Below are positions 57,245 to 64,000 of a stretch of DNA of 64,000 nucleotides, piece by piece. The notes under the pieces were generated by a model. It worked only from the letters and a program-made list of their open reading frames with translations. It did not search any database and had not been told where the DNA came from. Position 1 is the first letter of the stretch. Each line of letters opens with the position of its first letter. Origin of the DNA: Gnetum montanum (Eukaryota; Streptophyta; Gnetopsida; Gnetales; Gnetaceae); NCBI GenBank assembly GCA_015680685.1, contig MNCI01035767.1:220452-284451 (forward strand), written 5' to 3'. The position numbers and the translations under genes were made by a program.

Positions 57245-58174
57245 GGATTTGTATGAATACTATGTTCAACAATTGATTTCTTCGCGTAACTCTTCCAGTC
57301 ATGCTTCTTTCCAACATTAATACTTTCCTTCTAAATACTACAAAGATTAATCTCTAAAAGGAAAATTTCCATTTCCATTCTATCCTCCTCATCCTCTTAC
57401 ACATATACCTTTTTCTCAATTCAATTACCACCAACTCCATCCATGCAAGGAAAAAATCTTACCCAACCATAGCAAAGAAATGCCACAAGGATTGTTGACT
57501 TATAACCAGATTCTCAACTAAGTGTTTTAGAAAATAAATCCAAAAAACGACCTTTCTTCTGAACCAATAGTTCTTCTAAGCTCTCACATATACCTATAGC
57601 CCATGACCATGTTTCTTCTTCATCCTCTACTACATCATTTGAAAGCCCTTCAAACAAAAGGCCTCCTAAAGTGCATATTGTGATTTTGATCCATGTAGTC
57701 ACCAATTAGATAAAGGCTAGTCATCTTCCCAGGAAAATATCTAATCCTAGGAGTCCCCTAATTTCCTTAAAAATTTTTAGGAATGAGGCTTGCAAGGCTC
57801 TTTTGGACTCAGGTTCTAGTGTAAATTTGATCTTCCATGAAATGTACAAAGCCTAGAACTTGCCTCCTTTCAAGAAGAGCAACATTCATCTTGAGTTGTT
57901 AGATTAGTCAATCATTGTTCCCTTGGGATTAGTGGAGGACATTATGATCATCATTTGTGAGTTGTCTTATATTGCTAACTTTTTGGTGATTCATGTAGAC
58001 AACTACGAGGACTTTTCAATTATCATGGGAAGGACTTGGTTGAGCACAATAGATGCACAACTGGGAATCAAACACCGTTGCTTGGAAATTTTCAAGAAAA
58101 ATGATTTTAGAAAGATTGAGAAGAAGTGTGCTCCATGCATTGCGTATAGTGACATAGGGTACAACTGTATCTAA
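57245..58174 (+). pseudogene. Protease region of element F
   Basis: The active-site stretch reads EACKALLDSGSSVNLIFHEMYKA (from about 57,785), with the DSG triad of retroviral-type proteases. An open stretch at 57,923-58,174 with NYEDFSIIMGRTWLSTIDAQLG matches the IILGRPFL block at the protease end. It is preceded by a broken gag tail rich in Pro/Ser/His. Confidence 0.7.
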
Positions 58175-59900
58175 AAAGTATTGACCATAAAAAGTACATC
58201 AATCACAACATGTAGATAGTGTATAGATGTGATAGAAATTTAAGGTGTATGTATGCAATAGCCACAAAATAGGAAGACACCCACTGGCTGACAAATGAAC
58301 CTAATAGCAACTCAACTCTATACATGGAATGGATTGAGAGCATTATGAGTGCCTACATTGAAGGCATAGATAAGATGGAGTAAATCCATCACCAACTCTC
58401 TAATGAACCTAATGATACCAATTGGGGAGAATTAGAAATCCCTGAAAGTTTTACGTGGGAGCCCCTTGAGTTGAAAAGTCTACTAGTTGAAATGGAGTAT
58501 GCTTTTTTGAAAAATGACAAGCTGGCTATTATCAATGCCAACCTTGCCCTTGCATAGAAAAAGAAACTATTAGAGGTGGTCAAAAAATCACCAATAACCT
58601 TTTCTTGGTCATATCCTAAACTCACTAGAATTGATTTGAGGATATGCTAGCATTACATCTACATAGATCCTTCCATTAAGCCAAAGAGGCAACCACAATG
58701 GTGGTTGAATCTAAAACTAAAGAACTCCTTAAGGTAGGATTCATCTATCCCATTATAGATAACAAGTGGGTTAGCCCACTTATGATAGTGCTGAAGAAAG
58801 GTGGAAAATAAAGGTTCTACATTGATTTTAGGCTATTAAACATGGCAACATACAAAGATAATTTTTTGTTACCATTTGTGGACTAGGTGTTGGACATCAT
58901 TGTTGCACATTGCTATTATAGATTTTTGGATGGTTATAGTGGCTATAACCAAATTCAGATCACACTAGAAGATTAGGACAAAACAACATTCATGAGTCCT
59001 TGGAGAACTTTTACATACAAAAAGATGTTCTTTTGCCTGTGCAATACCCCTGCAACATTTCAATACATTGTCTTGAGCATATTTAAACAAAAGATTAGTA
59101 GTGAGGTGGAAGTCTTCATGGATAACTTCTCCTCTTATGAGGCTACATTTGAGTAAGCTCTAGATTATCTTGAGTAAGTGCTAAAAAGGTGTGTGACAAC
59201 AAACCTTAGGCTTAATTAGCAAAAAAGCCACTTGATGGTCCAAGAAGGAATTTTGTTAAGGCATAAAATTTTAGAAAATGGGATTGAGGTGGATCCTTAA
59301 AAAATAAGGGTTGTCCAAGAAATTACCAAATAGGAAAAGATAGTTTAATATGTCAAGTCATTCCTTGGACATATTGGCTACTACCGATGTTTCATTGAGA
59401 ATTTCTCTAAGATCTTTAAACCATTGATGGAGCTAACAAAGAAGGATGATTCATTTGTCTAGATTAAGGAATGTGAACGTGCATTATAGCAGCTTAAAGA
59501 AAATCTTGTAGAAACATGAAATCTATGAACACCTGATTGGTCCAATCCCTTTCACATCATGATGGATGCTTCCGATTATGCCTTGGAGGTCATGCTCACA
59601 CTATTGTATGATTAGAAACATCCTTAATATATCCACTATATGAGTAGAAGCATTGTGGGTGCACAGTTTAACTACACCAAAATAGAAAAGGAATTGATGG
59701 CAATGGTGTTTGCCTTAGAGAAATTCAAGCACTATGTATAAGGTGTTCATGCACATAGACCATAGTGCAATCTGGTTCATGATGAATAAACCAACAATGA
59801 GCATCCATGTCATACTATGATTGATGATCTTGTAGGAATTTGATCTTACCATGGTATATTGAAAGGGAATCAAGAACATGGTTGTTAACTAGTTCTCTCG
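58175..59900 (+). pseudogene. Reverse transcriptase and RNase H of element F
   Basis: After a broken linker come the RT blocks FLDGYSGYNQIQITLED, FTYKKMFFCLCNTPATFQ, EVFMDNFSSYEATFE (active site FMDN for FMDD), LLRHKILENGIEVDP and SFLGHIGYYRCFIENFSKI. RNase H has PFHIMMDASDYALEVML and FNYTKIEKELMAMVFALEKFKHYV. The wording is that of the Athila lineage. Stops every 20-60 codons; no long open frame remains. Confidence 0.75.
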
Positions 59901-61210
59901 ATTGTGAAGGGATAACAATGAGGAGGAGAGCCCACTTTCAAATCAGTTTCTTGATGAACTCCTCTTTGCTGAGGCTATAAATGAAAAAATGCCCACTGAA
60001 CCTAATAGGGATGATGGCATTCTAACCTATGTTCTTACTCAAGAGATGCCACAATATTTGGATAATAGCAAGAAACCATAATTTCTTCACTAAGCAAAAC
60101 ACTTCATAGAAATCAACAAACACCTTTGCAAGTTGTGCATTGATGGCCTAGTTCATTGGTGTGTACCTGATGCTAATCAACTACACATTCTCTAAGATAC
60201 TCATGAGGTCTTTTTAGGGGCCACTATGTTGGAGCCCTTTGATATTTAGGGCATTGACTTCATGGATCCCATTAGACCCATGTAGAATGGAAAGGCATAC
60301 ATCATAGTCACAGTTGACTATTGTATGAAATGGATAGAAGCTACAATCATCACTGATTGCACATCTTCTAAAACTACTCAATTTGTACAATAATATGTTG
60401 TAAAAAAGTATGGGATTCCATGTGTACTTATTTCTAATAATGATACTCATTTCAAAGGTACTACCTTTTGGAGGCTCATGTAACACTTGGAGGTTGAACA
60501 TAAATTAACAACACCTAATCACCTCCAAGCCAATGGTGAAGCTGAGGTCACAAATAGGGAGATAATGAAAATACTAACCTAGACTATTAGTAAATATACA
60601 AGGGATTAGAGCACAAAACTCAAAAATGCCCTTTGGGCCTACTACCCCACTTGGGAAGTTACCAACTCTTCTAATTAAAATAGAGCTCCATAGACTATCA
60701 ACAGCTTCTGACCTTGACCTTGACATAAGTCTAGCATAAAAAGAAAGATTGATGAACCTTAACTTGCTAGGCAAGAATCAATTGGTAGCCTTGTCATCTA
60801 ATGAGTTGCACAAGGAATTCAATCAATAACACCATGACCTTAAAATAAGAGAAGTAAAATTTCAACTAGGAGATAGGGTCCTCTACTAGAATCCCACACA
60901 CGTACCACAAAGAACCAAGTTTCAAATGTTGTGGGAGAGGACTTATATTATCTATGAAACCTTTTCTTATAGGATCATGTTAATNAAGAGGACTTATATT
61001 ATCTATGAAACCTTTTCTTATAGGATCATGTTAATCTACAAACTTGAATGCCCAAATAAGAAATTGCTAGTCAACATGCAACAAATAAAACCTTTCCATG
61101 AATCTAAGAGATCTAGTGACCAGAGCACCTCAACGGATGGACATGCACACTCAAGTTTTTTTATCTCCTCCTTCCAACTTAGTCATGGGGGAGATGGCCA
61201 TCCATGCTGA
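59901..61210 (+). pseudogene. Integrase of element F
   Basis: Recognisable are GIDFMDPIRP (first Asp), NGKAYIIVTVDYCMKWIEA, KYGIPCVLISNNDTHFKG (second Asp changed to Asn), and HKLTTPNHLQANGEAEVTNREI (Glu). The C-terminal end is LIYKLECPNKKLLVNMQQIKPFHES. An assembly duplication at 60,936-61,035 lies inside it. Many stops. Confidence 0.75.
60936..61035. other. Single N between two identical 49-bp copies (assembly artefact)
   Basis: Positions 60,936-60,984 and 60,987-61,035 are identical and flank N at 60,985. Same pattern as at 39,519-39,610. Confidence 0.85.
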
Positions 61211-63300
61211 TTAATTGAAGTGGCTCTTGATTTTTTTTCAGTTTTTTTACACTATTTTTAGTACATTTTTCTCTTTCTTAAATATTTTACAATTTCTTCT
61301 ATACATTACTTTATTTGGTTTGGATTTCTTCTATGCTTTTCTAATGTTTTGTTTTTCTTTGTTCCCACGAGGACTAAGTGCAACTATAGCTACTGATTGA
61401 TGGTGGTTTGTACTATAATGTTATTTGATTGCTAATGTTTGGATCTTATATTTAGATTTTGGCATTGATAACTAAGACATGGTTTCATTTTCATGATAAC
61501 AGGTAGTGAGTCCATGTAATCCACCCATCCACAAAACTCTATGGTGTTCCTTTGTTTTGGAAATATGTAGCCCCTTCTTAAATGAAACTTTTAAAGAACT
61601 TGTGACCTTGGCAGTCTTTGAGCTTGGGAAGGATTAAGTGGATAGACAAGGGTATGAATCCAAGGGGATTTGATGCTCTATGTATCTACTTATCCTCTTG
61701 GATGCATGAATGTTCTTATGGATTTCTCACCTTACCACTATCGACCAATAATAGGAAGCTAAAGTCTTTGCATGATGTGGTTTCCATAGAAAAACTTCAA
61801 AAAAAGAATAATGGAAATTTAAAGCACATCCCTTAGATAAGATAATAGGCTACAAGCATTGTTTATGGAACTAGAAAGACATGTTACCCATGCTTGAAGG
61901 TCCCCTTTGACTAAGATCCATCTCACTTCCTGCTTCTCTTTTCTTCTTTTTTAGGAATGATGATTAATCTATGGGGATATTCTTATGCCTTGGGGGGTGT
62001 AATAGTCTTGGAGTGTCAATGTGAAGTCACTAAAAGTGGTTGATTTTAATTCAAACTATGGGACTCAATTCCACTCTCCACCTTATCCTTCTCTACTTTT
62101 CATATCTCATCTCACTACCTCTTTTCATGTTTTGTTCAATGTCTTAGTTTGTCACGTCAAAATTTTTAGATAGTCTCTTCGATGATTTAATCCTTAACTT
62201 ACCATAATCATTAGTTATCCCCGGGACCCATAGACTCCTTAGTTTGAGGGCATGCAAGGGCATTAAGGGCATGAGCTTGCTATTGGGAGGACCCACTTGC
62301 ATAATATTTGGTTTGGTTATTTAAGTTCCTTATCCCTTAGACACTTGTACATTCAAATATTTTGTGCTCCACATCAGTTACATCTAGTTGTGTGCTCCTT
62401 CATGGCATTTCTTCATCTTTCTCCCAATTAAATCTCCTTTCTTATGTATTATCTAGCCCTCTTCATGTATTTCATCATGTTCTAGGATTCTTAGGATTCC
62501 TTTGGAATCTAATTTCACATAAAAACTCTTTGTTTTCCCCCATTTTTAAAGTTGCAAAATTTTTTCTTTTAGTTGCATTGATGGAATCCCATTTTAGCAC
62601 AAATGGTGAAGGAGTTATTGCAAATTTCAGAGCCCAGAATATTCTAGAGCCCATAACTTTCACATTGCTTGTCCAATTAACCTCATTTTTCATTCCTGCA
62701 ACTACCAAATGTGAGCTTTACATTGTGGGGGTAATAAACCTTAGTTTTTTTTTTTTTTTTTTGTTGCAAAATTTTTCAAGTGTTTCTAACTCCCACAAGG
62801 TTTAGCTAATAAAATAATATTAAAATTACTAATTTAAAAAGTTAAACCTTTCCAATGAACTATGATAGACATTAAAATGAAATAATATTAAAATAATCAA
62901 ATCTGCCATAATCACAACTTAGCCAAGTGTAATTAATCTAAGCAATAAGGTACTCAAATGTTATAAAGTTACACATCAAACGCTAATCCTTAATCATGTT
63001 GTAATTATAGATGGTACCAAGATCAAAATGCTAGCAAGAAGGAGAACTTTCCCAACCAAGGAACAAGTGGGCCAAAACTAGAAGGGACTAATAAGAACAA
63101 CCCTAGGAGTAGGTAGTAGAAACCCATGCAATAGGACCTCTTCGAAAGGAGCTCAATGTAAAATCTATCCATCAAATTCCCCAAGTTGAAACAAAGCAAT
63201 CCCACTGAGATGAGGCACCAGGACCAAGGCCAAATCTTGAGGTTGCATTTACATATGCCTACCTTAGGTAAATTCAACCTAGGAATATCCAATGTTCAAT
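61211..63300 (+). other. 3' region of element F, no supportable gene
   Basis: Probable untranslated and LTR sequence of the Athila-like copy. The phrase PRGLSATIATD near 61,370 and a T run at about 62,745-62,762 are the only landmarks. A 147-codon open frame at 62,362-62,805 is hydrophobic, contains the T run and has no recognisable domain; I regard it as non-coding. LTR borders could not be placed. Confidence 0.35.
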
Positions 63301-63309
63301 TCTCCAAGA

Positions 63310-63711
63310 ATTGAACTTTGGTACCTTCCTAGACTTTGCCCCAAAAGATGTCAAAATGCAACTTCGAAGCTCTTCCATGTGGCCAATCATCACTTCCAAC
63401 AATGAATGGTACATGGAAGAGATCTATCTCTTATGGAATAATAGGTAGCTAGACATCACAGTGAAGATCAAGAACATAAGTATGTCCTACTCGATGAAGG
63501 CCATCTCTAAGACCTTTGGCTTGCCTAAAACGAGGACCTATCTAGTAGAGATCTCTATGCAAGTGGACCCTGAGATCAAAAATAAGTGGATCCAATAGTG
63601 CTAAAAAGTGGATGGCAAGGTGTATGATGCACTCAACATGGCAAAACAAGCTTACTTTAGGATAGTAGCTTACCATCTCAATCTGATGATGATGCCTAGT
63701 AAGGTGACCAC
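63310..63711 (+). pseudogene. Unassigned coding remnant cut by element G
   Basis: One plus frame reads YLDFAPKDVKMQLRSSSMW, NNEWYMEEIYLLWNN, then KIKNISMSYSMKAISKTFGL and KTRTYLVEISMQVDPEIKN, with a stop between and another after. The SYSMKAISKTFGLP pattern resembles the start of plant retroelement ORF1-type domains. It ends where the LTR of element G begins. Origin unknown. Confidence 0.4.
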
Positions 63712-64000
63712 TGTACCATCAGAAATCGTCGATCTCCGGTTGGAAGGAAACAGAAACTGAGGAATCACCGGACACGCACAAAAGACCCTACCTTCACTTG
63801 AGGGCAATCTGGAATGAACGAAGGCAGAGTACCTTGAGTGGTCCACACATGGATTAGGCAAGGATTTCCCCGAACGTACACCGAAGTGCTATACGTTGGG
63901 TTATACATAAACATCGTAACCGATGTGAAGCGAGGCATAAACAATGTAACTGATGTAAACGGAGCGTAAACGTAAAAGAGCGTAAATAGTATACATGCAA
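63712..64000 (-). repeat. LTR of element G (D-like), truncated by window end
   Basis: It begins TGTACCATCAGAAATCGTCG and follows the first 290 bp of the LTRs of element D closely (shared CTTGAGGGCA, GAGTACCTTGAGTGGTCCACAC and AGGCAAGGATTTCC). By orientation it would be the 3' LTR of a minus-strand element extending to the right. Confidence 0.85.

Larger units (their letters stand above)
34085..61210 (+). mobile_element. Element F: Athila-like Ty3/gypsy element, interrupted by E and a solo LTR
   Basis: Plus-strand order is gag (34,085-35,646 and 54,934 to about 55,465), protease (57,781-58,174), RT (about 58,640-59,460), RNase H (about 59,480-59,900) and integrase (about 60,000-61,180). RT and RNase H carry the wording typical of Athila (EVFMDN for the active site, SFLGHIGYYRCFIENFSKIFKPL, PFHIMMDASDYAL), and no second RNase H is seen. 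Removing E and the solo LTR restores one collinear element. No 5' LTR is recognisable; the 3' end is uncertain. All frames are heavily broken. Confidence 0.75.

Noticed and set aside
62362-62805. 147-codon plus-strand frame with hydrophobic stretches
   Set aside because: It contains a poly-T run and no recognisable domain, and lies in the probable untranslated/LTR part of the Athila-like element.
1-64000. tRNA, rRNA or single-copy host genes
   Set aside because: None recognised on either strand by eye; a tRNAscan or a protein search could still find small items.

Overview
This is nuclear DNA from a seed plant with a large, repeat-filled genome. A gymnosperm is my guess, not something the sequence proves. 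I see no single-copy host gene, tRNA or rRNA. Nearly all 64 kb consists of old, nested LTR retrotransposons. Most are Ty3/gypsy elements of the Tat type, recognised by an extra archaeal-type RNase H between the normal RNase H and the integrase. One is an Athila-like Ty3/gypsy element. All copies are decayed by stops, frameshifts and deletions.

Layout. 1-3747 is the 3' part of a plus-strand Tat element (A): RNase H/integrase remnant, tail, polypurine tract and 3' LTR. It sits in the reverse transcriptase of a minus-strand Tat element (B, 3748 to about 13,750). B joins a second minus-strand fragment of the same family (C, about 13,825-14,151 plus 32,076 to about 33,960). C is split by a complete minus-strand Tat element (D, 14,152-32,075, target duplication GTATC). 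From about 34,085 a plus-strand Athila-like element (F) runs to about 61,210. F is split by a complete minus-strand Tat element (E, 35,647-54,928, target duplication CCACT) and by a solo LTR (55,469-57,244). At 63,712 the LTR of another D-like element (G) begins and runs off the window.

The notable system. In B, D and E the minus-strand gag-protease and RT-RNase H-integrase blocks are separated by several kb that hold an apparently spliced gene on the opposite (plus) strand. I reconstruct up to eight exons: a short basic N-terminus; an FCP1/NLI-interacting-factor-like HAD domain over exons 2-3; a large conserved domain I cannot name with certainty; an acidic exon; a linker; a coiled-coil exon; and a short C-terminus. 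The exon order is the same in the three copies, and the junction phases match wherever exons 1 to 6 can be read. Both catalytic aspartate motifs of the HAD domain are gone in all three, so the product would be a pseudophosphatase. I do not recognise this combination from described retrotransposons. The location matches the protease/RT gap where Ogre-type Tat elements are reported to carry an intron.

The non-coding parts are also organised. In D and in E, the LTR, the 5' untranslated region and the leader of the antisense gene share one repeat vocabulary that differs between the two families. Short repeats around a GTTTAAGGCC-like core sit near module junctions. Two single Ns are flanked by identical 45- and 49-bp copies and look like unmerged contig ends.
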